Below, piece by piece: positions 11,414 through 22,800 of a stretch of DNA of 64,000 nucleotides (within the stretch, counting starts at the first letter, position 1; each line of letters begins with the position of its first letter). Source of the DNA: Oenanthe sinensis (lineage: Eukaryota; Streptophyta; Magnoliopsida; Apiales; Apiaceae); NCBI GenBank assembly GCA_028671895.1, contig CM053809.1:33517501-33581500 (forward strand). Reading direction: 5' to 3'. Position numbers and translations under genes: made by a program. Under the pieces are notes generated by a model, which saw only the letters and a list, made by a program, of their open reading frames with translations, ran no database searches and had not been told where the DNA came from.

Positions 11414-11987
11414 AGAGCTGTTTAACGAACCGAGTCTGCTCGAACTCGACTCGACTCGGTAAAAACCCGACTCGACTCGACTCGGTTCGTTAACGAGCTC
11501 GAGTTCGGCAAGAAAAAAAAGCTCGTTAAGCTTAACGAGTCGAGTCGAGTTTTTTGGTTGTTCGACTCGACTCGACTCGACTCGACTCGGTAAAAACTCG
11601 GTACTCGATAAAAAATATAAAAAAAAATATATTTTTTTTATTATTTTAGTTTTTAGTTTTTAGTTTTTATTTTTTAGTGTTTTAATTTTAGTTTTTAGTG
11701 TTTTAATTTTAGTTTTTATTTAAAAAAATAAGCCCAAAAAAATAAAAAAAATGAAAAATAAATAAAAAAATATCGAAAAACCCGACTCGACTCGGGATCG
11801 ACTCGGACTCGGGATCGACTCGGTAGGCTCGTTGCCGACTCGACTCGACTCGGTCGTAAACGAACCCGAGTTCGGCGCAAAAAAAAAGCTCGTTTAATAA
11901 TCGAGTTCGCGCTCGACTCGGTTAAAAAAACTCGAGATCGAACTCGTTAAGGAAAAACTCGACTCGACTCGACTCGTTTACAGCTCT
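11414..11987. mobile_element. 574-bp non-autonomous TIR element (Mutator-like MITE) inside Copia gag
   Basis: A perfect 10-bp direct duplication ATATCAAACT flanks the element (11404-11413 and 11988-11997). The ends are inverted repeats: AGAGCTGTTTAACGA at left and, as reverse complement, AGAGCTGTAAACGA at right. The subterminal regions are packed with CGACT/CTCGA tandem words, and the centre is an AT-rich stretch of repeated TTTTTAGT. There is no coding capacity. A 9-11-bp TSD is a Mutator-superfamily trait, so this is read as a Mutator-like MITE. It splits gag, whose 5' part ends at 11998. Confidence 0.85.
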
Positions 11988-11997
11988 ATATCAAACT

Positions 11998-12496
11998 CAT
12001 GCACCTGCTCAGTCAAGAATTTCGTATCCACAAGATTGAAATCAAGGAACTTACCCACAAAATACTTTTCAAGACCCTGAGAGTCAGTATTATGTGTCTG
12101 GTCCAGCTTTTCCCATAAAAGCTTAGCATTATAGGCATCTGATGAATAAACATCAAATAGAGTGTCCGCTAAAGTTGCAAGAATTGCGGCCCTAACCACT
12201 CCATCTTTCTCAGCCCACATTGCATAAGCTTTCACAGTATTAACATTTCCTTGATCAACAACAGGTGGATCATACTGTACCACCGACCATAGACCCTTAA
12301 CCGTTAACCATAACTTTATTTTCTTTTGCCAGCGTGAGAAGCTGGCACCACCACTGAATTTCTCAAGCATGCCCGAGAGATCAATGGTTTGTGGGAAACA
12401 ATACGTGGTCCAATCGATGGTGGGTACAACACCACTAGCAGATTGAGTACCGTCAATATGAGCATCAGTTTCATTAACCATCTTGTAATTGATCAA
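11998..12496 (-). pseudogene. Copia gag N-terminal fragment
   Basis: Encodes about 165 residues with the Copia gag signature FSGGASFSRWQKKIKLWLTV, then AKLLWEKLDQTH and YFVGKFLDFNLVDTKFL. The start is one of two in-frame ATGs (12496 or 12481), about 40 bases downstream of the right LTR. The frame then runs into the TIR element and stops within it. Gag resumes beyond the element near 11403 in broken frames. Confidence 0.85.
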
Positions 12497-12528
12497 TTAA
12501 CAGAATATAATAAAATTCTCTTCAAGAT

Positions 12529-13501
12529 TGTAGGAAATCACAATTCGTTAACTTTCAATTATATCCACATATATATATATATGATCACAATTTCAAGAAC
12601 AATGACAATCAAAACCAAATAATGAAACAAACACGAAGGTCGAAACAATTACACAATCAGTAACAACTAATTTAGAGAGAAAGGATCAGAAAGCTTAACT
12701 ATCACTGTAGCTTTCAACAAAATAGTACAATCAACTGAGTCACCGAGCCTTCGAGAAGACCCGACTGTTCTTGAAGAGAATTTCACCCCACCTAGCTGTG
12801 TTGGGATGACGCGAATTCACTTTCAGGATGAAACAACACAACACAATTCTGACATAGATCAGTAGAGTGTAATGACGATCACACCTCAGTTCGCCCAAAA
12901 CCTATGTATATCTTGTATGTATATGTGAGAGGAGGAGATAGAGAGAAAAAGAGAGTATTACTTACAATTCCATGGCAACTAGGGTTTTGATATGTCTATA
13001 TATTTTAGAGCCTTATTATTATTATTTTATTAAATAATAATAATACTTACTCATAGATATATAGATACACATATAAAATATTACTTTAATGTTTAAAGTC
13101 AAAGAAAATATTCCTTTCTCGTTCAAGGTCCTGAAACAAAAACTCAGGCCCCTGAAAATTGTTCATGCCCAGTTCAAGGTCCTGAACACGCTCTTCAAGG
13201 CACTGAAACAATCTGCTCCATTACAATGCTTGAACCTACTTTTCAAGGCCCCTAAAATAACCTTTCAAGACCCTGAAAAAGTATGCTAAAAACATTTAAG
13301 ATTTCATGTGAGATAACCCACATCACCCATTTAAGTATGCCACTTGGTTCTCATTTATTTATGATTTACACGAAGAAAATGTATTAGATCCATAATCGAT
13401 AATTCAAGTCCTTATAACAAGGATGAACTACTAACCGTTATTTTCTGAAAATTTCATCAAGAGTCTACAAACTTAGGTCTCAAACTTTTCATTTTTTAAC
13501 A
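12529..13501 (-). repeat. Copia right LTR (5' LTR in element sense)
   Basis: Begins TGTAGGAAATCACAATTCG and ends TTTTTTAACA. It matches 6204-7193 throughout, with many point differences and a deletion relative to that copy near 12995. It keeps the TTCAAGG(C/T)CCTGAA word array at about 13122-13285. No standard tRNA-Met primer-binding site is evident just inside it. Confidence 0.9.
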
Positions 13502-13506
13502 AACAT

Positions 13507-13788
13507 TTGATGTTAGTGTTGAATTTGAGTTGTGGGTGATGAGAGAATATGATGTTTGTAAATCCTGGATTAAGTTGGTGATTCCTCTTGATGGGAGAAT
13601 CGGTACTATATGATTGCTGAACTATGGATGACTATAATGTCATATGTTATAATCCTAGTACCGGAAATCACAAGTTTATCACATTTAATGTGAAGACTGA
13701 TCCTATTCTCCGGTATGTATCAATTCCCTACATTCCAAACTTTAGAAGATTCGCATTGAACGAGTTGAGTGTCCATGCCGTCCCTTAG
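13507..13788 (+). pseudogene. F-box pseudogene, 3' part
   Basis: Continues the F-box paralogue after the Copia insertion. Readable segments are EFELWVMREYDV, SWIKLVIP and, near the end, an IPYIPNFRRFAL stretch closing at TAG 13786-13788. These parallel EFWVMNEYGV, SWIKKLVIP and IPYVPSFKRFL in the intact gene. A deletion and frame disturbance lie between about 13590 and 13640. Confidence 0.85.
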
Positions 13789-15747
13789 GTAAGACGATTA
13801 ATACAACTGTCTAGGGTATGTATTTTAATTTTTTTATAAAATCTTAAAAAAAAGGGTATCATTTCGAAATTTCGTCTAGGGCACCTAAATCTCTAGGGCC
13901 GGCCTTACTAGTGTCACACATAATTAACAAATACTTAGATACCCAATTGACAACAAATGAGTATCTGTTCTAAATAATCTCGGGGTGAGCTATAATTGAA
14001 CACATAAACTAAACAATAGAGAATAAATCTATTACCACTTGGGCTATCCAATTGTGCTCAATATGGTTTTTAATTTATACACTCAAGAGAAATTCCAGAC
14101 TGGCTAACAGGTGCATTGCGTTATTAATTTATGTATGATTGTATGCAATATAATGCTGTGTAATGTTACCATTATGATTTATGGAATAAGCCGCAAAGAG
14201 TCGATGCATTAGTGCGTGAATGGGAAGCCTACGTTAAGCCCCACAAGCGCTAATGTTCTTCTGCTTTTATCAAGGAAAGTAGGTTTAGCAAAGCCATGAG
14301 GAGTATTTGGAGGATAAAATGTCAAGTGAATATTCACTAATTATTAGATACAACAAATTGTGGCATTATGGGAAAATTGCATAAATATGTTTGTTTGGTA
14401 AATTTATTTAAATATTATTTATAAGTTGGTACATATTGAAATTTAAATAATTATAAAAATTAAACTTTAAAAATACATAATTTACTATTCTTAAGAAAAT
14501 AGAAAATTAGAAGAAAAAAAAGAGTTTGAGAGGTAGTTATTTTCGGAACCGACACAAAAAAAGTATATACGTTGGTCCACAATTTTATACTTCCATCGAG
14601 CTCTAATAAAATATGCATTAGAACAAAATATATATTTTTATTAGAATATACTAATATATTTTGTACAATAAAATAATATAGATACAGAAATAATATTATA
14701 CATGTAAAACTGAGATTTTAGCAAGGTGCTTCCACTGTTCCACATGGTTCAGTACAAAAACAAGAAGAGAGAAAGTGCTTCCACATGGCTTAGCTGGAGA
14801 AACAGGTAACTGTTACTTTCCAATCTTACCCCCACTGAATTTAAATCGAAAACGGCAAGTTCATCATAAATTTCAATATAATCTTGATTTAAGATTCTTA
14901 AATATCTCTGAATTCTAGGAAACCAATGAGTATGTCTTAAGCCAAAGGCGCCCACCACATGCTTGCTTGAGTGCCTCAGGGGTTGTTTTCAGAGCTGCAT
15001 TAAAGTTATACACATACTGTATTGAGTTTTCCAAGGTTTTCTTGAGATGGGTAATTTTATTTTCTTGAATTTAGGTAGTATTTTATGGTAAAAGAGTAAA
15101 AAGTTTGGATTTTTATTGTGGGTTTTTAGTTTTCTTTAAAGGGTATGATTGGTTTTGGTCATTCATGCGAAGTGATGGTTAATTCTTGGAATTTTGTAGT
15201 GTTTGATAGTGGGGTTTGTTTAATTGTGGAGAGGGGTTGACCTAAATTATTTGTCTGCTTTGAGTTTTATTTATTTTATATTTTGGACTTTAATATCAAA
15301 TATGGGCATCTTTTGAACTGGTTAAGTGTGCTGGAGTGGGTTAAAAATTGGGATTTGAAAAGAATAGAAATTTCAGTTTTGTCCATCATCTTGGTGGATT
15401 GGGTAGTTGTGTCTTGTAATTTAAAGGGTTTGGGAAGTGACTTTCTGCCATTTGGGTTGTTTTAGAGTGGTTGTTGCATTTTGGTGGAGTTTACAAGAAT
15501 TTATGTGATTCAGGTTGAGTTTTTAGTGGGATTGGCTTGGGTATTAAAGTCTCGAAGGCTTTGAGTTTTCTCAGTATACTTTTGTAACTTTGTACCAACT
15601 TGATCTGGGGTGTGGGGGCAGTGGAAGTTACAGGACACTGCTCTAATAGTGTTTGTAAATTGCTGTTTCATCTTCTAGTTTTCGGGTTTTACTTCAAGAG
15701 GCTGTTTGTAATCTTTAAGTTAGACTGCAATACTGAATTGTGCGAAA
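13789..15747. other. Intergenic region and probable leader of the NPH3 gene
   Basis: At 13790-13912 a fragment ending CTCTAGGGCCGGCCTTA looks like a dispersed-repeat end (CAGGGCCGGCC-type); identity is uncertain. From 14300 to 14700 the sequence is AT-rich with nothing recognised. From about 14990 the composition becomes T/G-rich and non-repetitive, compatible with an intron-containing 5' leader of the gene starting at 15748. A GGGTAA donor-like site at about 15049 could end a leader exon. Confidence 0.4.
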
Positions 15748-18700
15748 ATGACTTGCACAAAGTTGGGATCTAAACAAAATGCATTTCAAAGGAAAGGGCA
15801 GGCATGGTATGAAATCATTAACTTGGTCTTCTTAGTGTATTCAGTTTTATTCTCACTCTTTGTGACATTTACATTTTCTTGATCTTGAAATTATTCATTT
15901 CTTCTAGTGTACTGCAGTCTGCACTAGTGATCCTGTATGTCTTAATTCAAATTTTCCTCCTTGTAATGCAGTTTGCAGTTGTGATCTTGTATGTCTTATT
16001 TCTGTTTTGATTGTTTTTTGTCATTGACTTTTACATTCTGGGATCTTGAAGCAAGTACATGCGGCTTTATTATTATACATAGTTTATACATATATTATGT
16101 GGATTTACTTCTTAAATTTGTCTTTTCTGTGTTATACTTGGAAAACCATTATGGTGAAGGTTTAGTGTTGAAGTTATCTTAATGCGTTTAGATATTTAGT
16201 TTGTACATTGTCAAACTAAAAGTACACACTATTCAATTTTTTTGAACTATATATGGTTATTAGCTTGTTCCCAGTTCCGTGATCAAATATGTATAGAAAG
16301 GTTATGAGTTATGTTTCAAACTTGTAGATTTGAGTACAATAGACAAGTAAATAATGAAATATGAAACTGCTTAGCTTGATTTCCTTTCTATTTCTGGAAA
16401 TTCAAACAGAATCCTAATAAATCTGGTTGCAGTTTCCTTTCTCTGTGATTAGACATCAAATATGTTATTTTATTACCTAAATTTTCTTGTAGCAAAGTGA
16501 ATATTTCTTTATTTCGACCATATCGAGTGTATTTTAGTGAAAGACAATGTAATGTCAGTGCCATATATAAAGACTAAATACTTCAAGTTGTAATTTCTAT
16601 TTATAATGATAATATGACATTAAAGGTTCTGCACAACTGGACTTCCAAGTGATATTATTGTCGAGGTTGATGATATGTCATTCCATCTCCACAAGGTAAT
16701 ATCCTTTTTGAACTTAATTGATAGACAGGATCTTATGGTTAATATTCTCTTATAGTTTTTTTCTCGTGATATGCAGTTTCCATTGCTCTCTAGGAGTGGA
16801 GTGATGGAAAAGTTGATTGCAGAAGCTTCTGGAGCAGAAGATGGATGTGTTGTTAACCTCCCTGATATCCCTGGAGGAGATAAAACATTTGAACTTGTTG
16901 CAAAATTCTGTTATGGGGTTAAACTTGAACTTACTGCTGCAAATGTCGTGTACCTTCGGTGTGCTGCTGAGCGTCTCAAAATGACCGAGGAGTACGGAGA
17001 AGGCAATCTAATCTTAAAGACTGAAAAATTTCTTAATCAAGTGGTCGTGAGAAACTGGAAAGACTCATTGAAAGCGCTTCAAAGCTGTGCTGATGTTGTC
17101 CCGTTTGCTGAAGATCTTGACATTACTGAACGCTGCATTGAGTCATTGGCTGAGAAAGCAGGTAATGACCCAAATCTATATGGCTGGCCTATGGTCGAAA
17201 ATGGCGGGCCCATGCAGAGTCCTGGTGGAAGTGTCTTATGGAATGGGATAAGCACAGGGGCAAGGCTAAAATATGCAAGTTCAGATTGGTGGTATGAAGA
17301 TATTTCAGGTTTAAGTTTGCCACTCTACAAGAGGTTGATTTCAGCTATGGAATCTCGTGGGATCAAGCAAGAGGTATTAGCTGGATCCCTCACATCATAC
17401 GCAAAAAAGTACTTGCCTGGGCTCAATAGACACCAAAGCTCCAGTGAGTCTAGCAACCGTCTTGGACCAGTGGGATCAGGAGGCCTACCATCTGAAGAAG
17501 ATCAAAAGCTCTTACTTGAAGAGCTTGACAAATTACTTCCCATGCGTAAGGGATTAATATCAACCAAAATTCTGTTTGGCCTACTTCGGACAGCATTCTT
17601 ACTTCGGGCAAGCCCCTCATGCATATCAAACTTGGAAAGAAGGACAGGGATGCAGCTTGATCAGGCATCACTTGAGGATCTCTTGATGCCCACCTTCTCA
17701 TATACCATGGAGACTCTTTATAATGTTGAATGCATTGAGAGGATTCTTGAGCATTTCTTGGCCATGGATCAGGTGACAGGTGGAGCCTCTCCTTGTTCAG
17801 TTGACAATGGCCAGTTGATGGGTTCTCCGTCATTCACACCAATCACAATGGTGGGCAAGCTGATTGATGGGTACTTGGCAGAGGTTGCCTCTGATATTAA
17901 TTTAAAGCTCCCGAAGTTCCAGTCTCTTGCTGCCGCGGTTCCTGATTATGCTAGGGCCTTAGATGATGGTCTTTATCGTGCAATCGACATATATCTCAAG
18001 GTGCATTTCTCAACCCTTGTGATCAAATAAAAAGCACAAAGTAGGATTACTCTCCTCTTATAGCGAAACTTATATTCAAATGCTAGAATTACTCAGTTTG
18101 CTGATTTAGATACTGCAGAAAATGCATAATCTATACTTGGTAAGGTTATTTGGCTACTATTCTCATCTTGTGAGGCTTATCAACCTATGTGTTGCTTTTG
18201 TTCTGCAGTCACACCCTTGGTTGGCAGATACCGACAGAGAACAATTATGCAGACTGATGGACTGTCAGAAGCTCTCCATGGAAGCTTGCACCCATGCTGC
18301 CCAGAACGAGAGGCTGCCACTGAGAACCATTGTCCAGGTCCTTTTCTTCGAGCAACTTCAGCTTAGGACATCCATAGCCAGCTGCTTTCTTGTATCTGAC
18401 AATCTCGATGGATCAAGGCAACTGAGAAGTGGTTTAGTGGCGTCTAACGATGGAGGTTGGAATACAGCTGTGAGAGAGAATCAGGTTCTGAAAGTGGGAA
18501 TGGACAGCATGCGGATGCGGGTTTCTGAGCTCGAGAAAGAGTGTACAAATATGAGGCAGGAGATTCAAAAACTGGGCCGTGTTAAGGGAACCAGCACTTG
18601 GGGAAACATGTCAAAGAAGTTTGGGTTTAGGTTGAAATCTCAGATGTGCAGTGCCCAAGATGGCTCTGTTAGCAATCAGAAAGTGGAATCAGTAAAGAGT

Positions 18701-18757
18701 GAGAAGACAAAAGAAAAGAATGAGAGGTACAGGAAAAAACAACTTGCACTACAATAA
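15748..18757 (+). CDS. BTB/POZ and NPH3 domain-containing protein (NRL family)
   Basis: Four exons: 15748-15806, 16626-16695, 16777-18000 and 18209-18757, all with GT...AG borders and matching phases, giving 633 residues. The short first exon encodes MTCTKLGSKQNAFQRKGQAW, the family's usual N-terminus. The BTB domain (residues about 29-100) is followed by an NPH3 domain from the SSDWWYEDISGL motif (about 210) to beyond HPWLADTDREQLCRLMDCQK (about 452). A coiled coil, VLKVGMDSMRMRVSELEKE, follows near 545-565, then a lysine-rich tail. Family members act as CUL3 substrate adaptors in auxin- and phototropin-linked signalling at the plasma membrane. From memory the closest relative is the Arabidopsis At1g30440-type protein. 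No lesion is seen. Confidence 0.94.
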
Positions 18758-19891
18758 CACATTTTGTGTTTCACTAATTCTATTTTATTTATATCTTTTT
18801 TAACATGTTGGTTCTATAGGTTTTTCTGTAATTCCATAAATCTGTCTTACTGGTCCAGTGTTTTTTAAAGTGTTTCTATCATGTAATAGTCAAACGTCAA
18901 AAAACAGTTCTGAAAGTGCATATTTGTGTTGTGCTATTTAGAAAGAATCCTCTCTTGGTGTGTAGACTCTGCGAATTAAGTGTGTTCTTTTTTGACATAA
19001 TTTTGTTTACAAGGGAAAATAGATATATTATGGTAAAACCAAATCAACGTCTGTCTCCGTCAAAAAATAAATAAAATCGTCTGTGAAAATAATTGATGGA
19101 AACCTGACTTTAGCAGCCCCAATTATTTTTGAAATATTTACGTCTCTGAAAAAGTCTTAAAATATCACACTTAGTAGAAATCGATTTAAAATATCACAAT
19201 TTGTAAAGTGTGACTCAAAATATTCAAATCTCTAAAGACTCCAAAATATAGTAGTCGAGACTAGACCGGACAAAATGGATCTGGAACCGAATCGAAATTC
19301 ATGGAACCGAATTCAATTTTGTATTCGAATTACATAATCCGGTAAATATCCGAAAACCAATTTGATCCGAACCGAAAATTTAATTGAAAATAATCTGAAA
19401 TATTAGATTCGATAATAACTTAGAACCGATTAAAATCGAATATACAATCATCTAAACAGAATAATAGTGGAGAAACATTCTGGACTTAACAAAAAATCAG
19501 TCTTTTGTAGCCTTAAACAAACAAATCAGTGTTTTGTAATTTAGCAACATTTATATACACTTATCATGTACAAGTTATCATTTGTAAAACAGAAAGTACA
19601 GGGACATTATTACATACAAATGGGAGCTAAAAAATAGGAGTGCAAAAGAGTAATTTGAAACAATGCTAAATCATGGCTTTAGTTTAGAAAAGAGCACGTA
19701 AACGAACCGCCATTTTCTCTTCTTCATGTATTTTGTTATGCATGATCAACAACAATACATGCCCGCGCGCATACACACAAATACATTCAAAGCAAATTCT
19801 GTTTCTCTTCACAGGCATGCATGTACATATACATTAAGGTATGGTTATGTACACGTATATATAGATTGGAATAAGAGGAATACATAAACCA
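18758..19891. other. Intergenic region with a GAACCGAA-rich repeat fragment
   Basis: After the NPH3 stop the sequence is AT-rich, probably 3' UTR to about 18,980. Around 19260-19450 words such as GAACCGAA, AATCCG and CCGAA recur, which suggests a decayed dispersed repeat. From 19560 to 19891 is the CCC1 upstream region and leader. A TATATATA run at about 19856 is only about 35 bases from the ATG and is not claimed as a TATA box. Confidence 0.4.
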
Positions 19892-22800
19892 ATGGAAAAG
19901 GAAGGGGACGATAGCGAATTCGGGGCAGGGAGGGGAAAGAAATACCGCCCTGTGGTAGCACAGGACAATGACAGGGCTGTGCTTGAGATGTCTACGTTGG
20001 ATGGTTCTACATCTGCTTCTTCTTCTGATTCCAACATTTCTATGTAATGTTTCTGCTACTTATTCCTATTTCGATATATTTAAATGTATTTAATTCTATA
20101 TATAAATATTATATATTTGTGCCCGCGTTCAGGTGAGAACAATTGTTTAGCACTTTTAAAAAATTGCAGAACAATGTATACTAATTGTTTTTATCATGTG
20201 TTCTCATGCTAAAACTGTTATTCATCAAATGCACTATTTAAATATATGTATATACGTTATCAATGTGAATTGTTGTGGGTTTCGATTTTATTAGTTAAAA
20301 CAATGTATGTCAAGACGAAATGAAATTACTGGCATTCATTTATTTTTATCTAGAAAAAGAATGCGTAAAGAACTGACTAGAGTTTACATTGATTTAAGTG
20401 ACTTAAGATGGTTGGAATGAGTTTTTTTCTATGAAAATCACTAGCAAGGGAGTGTCATATAGCAAATATTTGTGGTATGGATCTGAATCTCAGGTTCCAA
20501 GTCCTTATTCTATCTGGTTGGTTTTTTAGTCCTGCATCAGGTTTGATGCCATGTTTTAGAGGCTTGCAATCTTTTCTGCTCTTAAATTTTTGACTGGTTG
20601 GAAGGAAATAGTGGAGAATTAGATCTTATTTTGCATATAACCTCCCCCTCCTTGCCTTCTATCTACATAGATGACATGTATAATTATTATTTGACTTGTG
20701 ATGTGATGCTTAAGTTCGTTCAGTACATGATTTTTGTAGGACCTGTTTCAGGTTTCATTGTTTCCGTTTTACAAAAAAATAGAATTCGAACTTGCATAAG
20801 ACTTCAACCTCAGTTTCTTTTGTATATTCTTATGCTTTCTATATAACGTGGCAGGAAAATAGAAATGGGAATGCAGCCAAAGCTGAGAATGAGATCTACA
20901 AAAGAATCATTGCCTAGTCATGAAGTTTCTAATAGCTCCCAGTCAGAATCTAAACTGGAATTATTTGGTTTTGACTCTCTTGTTAATATTCTAGGTCTGA
21001 AGAGGTATGAGTGTCCTGACTTCTCTGTCACCTATAAACGTATGAGTTCAATTGAAATCACTTGAACAGGAAATCTGTTTACGTGCTATACTGAAACATC
21101 TTTCTCATCAAGATGCTTGATTGAGTTACTTCTACTATATACTGCAAAATAAAGAGTATCGATGTCTGAAAATACTTCTTCTTTCTAAAAGTTCGATACC
21201 TAATTTCAGTTGATGCAAAACCCTCCTCCTTACTTATCCAAACTAAAAATAATCTTCCTTATAGTTGTTCAGTAATCGTAACAATTATACGGTATATTTT
21301 ACTCGGCTTGCTGTTTCAGCATGACAGGGGAGCAAAGTCCAGCACCATCCAGTCCTAGGGATAGTGAGGATGGTTCAGTCACCTTGGAGCAGCTGCCAAA
21401 GGTATGCTTGGAAATACTTTCTGTTTTTTGTAGCTACAATCTACATTATGAAAACAGTTTACTTCATTTCATTTTTTTGTTTTTTTGTTTAATATTAAAC
21501 ATGCGTTTGCAGAAGTTGGTATAATGTTAAATATTGGCCCATTATAAAAGTTATACAAGTGTTTGTGGGACTTAGTATTTTGTCCATTCTGTATACTACT
21601 ATTAGCTCGAATCTCTTTAAATATAAAATTACGACAGGTTCTCACAAGTCACAAAGCTGATCTCTTAGTGCTACCTAAAGTTACTATTGCTCCAGAACAA
21701 TATACATATCAACTGTGAGATGTAAAAAAAAATTGTACATTTTTATTGCGGAATGTATCAAAACTTATTTCTGTTCAGGGATTTGGTGGTACACCCTTGC
21801 ATTGTTAACCTTGATTCTGATGTAGAAATAATAAAATTTAGAGTTACATCCACCACAGCTTGGCTCGGCCTTTTTTTTTTTGGTTAGAAACCATGGTTCC
21901 ATGTTCTATGAACATGCAATATTAGAACTTGTGCAATATTAAAATGTAAAGACATTCTACATATAACATGTACTATATCTTGGGAGCACTGCTATGTATT
22001 CCATTCAAAATTTTATTATTATCATATTGCATACTGAATTACTAAAACATTAATTTGTTCAGACTGCTGGCGTGAAACTAGGAACAATGATGGGAGTGTT
22101 TCTGCCGTGCTTTCAAAATATAATGGGAACCATCTACTTCATTCGTTTCTCTTGGTAAATTTTTGTTTCTTTCTATGTACAGTTGATTTCTGCAGACATA
22201 TATCTATAGTGCATTTGTTTTGTTTGATGGGAGTATTTAGAAGATAAATTGTACATTTGCATATTCCATTTGCGCAGTATACTGTGAACTGATTCCTATC
22301 ACTAATGGTGTTTGTTGACATTCACTGATATAACCAAGTAGTAGCTTGCTGCGAACAACCTTATCTTTTTCTTGATGTCTGAGGATTTGAAGTAAATTTT
22401 ACAAGCATGCATAGGCATGCGGGCGCCACACTCACGCGCACACAAGCACTATCTAGTTACTCCAATAACACAGCCATTCAGCCAACTGTAACATCTAGAA
22501 AAAGAATATGTGAAGGACTGAGTTTAAGTCTCTATAAGAATTAGAAATTCATTTCCTCTTGAAACTCCTGGGCATAAGCCAAGCTACATCTCTTAGTTGA
22601 AAAGAAGCTATTGGTCTTCAGAACTTTTACAGAAGTGTTTGCAACTGTTAGACGATCAAATCAGCACGGGTGGATTACTATGAATGTAATGAGTGATTAT
22701 CATTTCACAGGATGGGGAATATCTCCAAATGTCAAACATATTATTTCCTGTCTAGTTAATCAATAGTGCAAAGTGCAGGTCAATAAATGTAAATACTGAA

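Larger units (their letters stand above)
6204..13501 (-). mobile_element. Copia LTR retrotransposon, degenerate, with nested SINE and TIR element
   Basis: An LTR retrotransposon of about 7.3 kb in minus orientation. The LTRs are 6204-7193 and 12529-13501. The ends are TG...CA type (TGTTGGAA at left, TTTTTTAACA at right). The flanking 5-mers are GACAT (6199-6203) and AACAT (13502-13506), a target-site duplication with one change. On the minus strand the order is gag, protease, integrase, reverse transcriptase, RNase H, which is the Copia order. A polypurine tract (GTGGGGGAT, minus strand) adjoins the left LTR at about 7194-7203. Frames are broken in several places. A SINE sits inside near 7218-7410 and a 574-bp TIR element interrupts gag at 11414-11987. 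The LTRs differ by many substitutions and one indel of roughly 75 bp, so the insertion is old. Confidence 0.92.

Noticed and set aside
11420..11980. CGACT tandem words as a CRISPR-like or telomere-like array
   Set aside because: Units are irregular with no spacers, and the segment has exact transposon borders with a 10-bp duplication in a plant genome.
12490..12528. Primer-binding site of the Copia element
   Set aside because: The bases just inside the 5' LTR do not match the usual tRNA-Met complement TGGTATCAGAGC. They may be degenerate or another tRNA type may be used.
19855..19864. TATATATA as the CCC1 TATA box
   Set aside because: It is about 30 bases from the ATG, which would leave almost no leader. 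It could as well be leader sequence.
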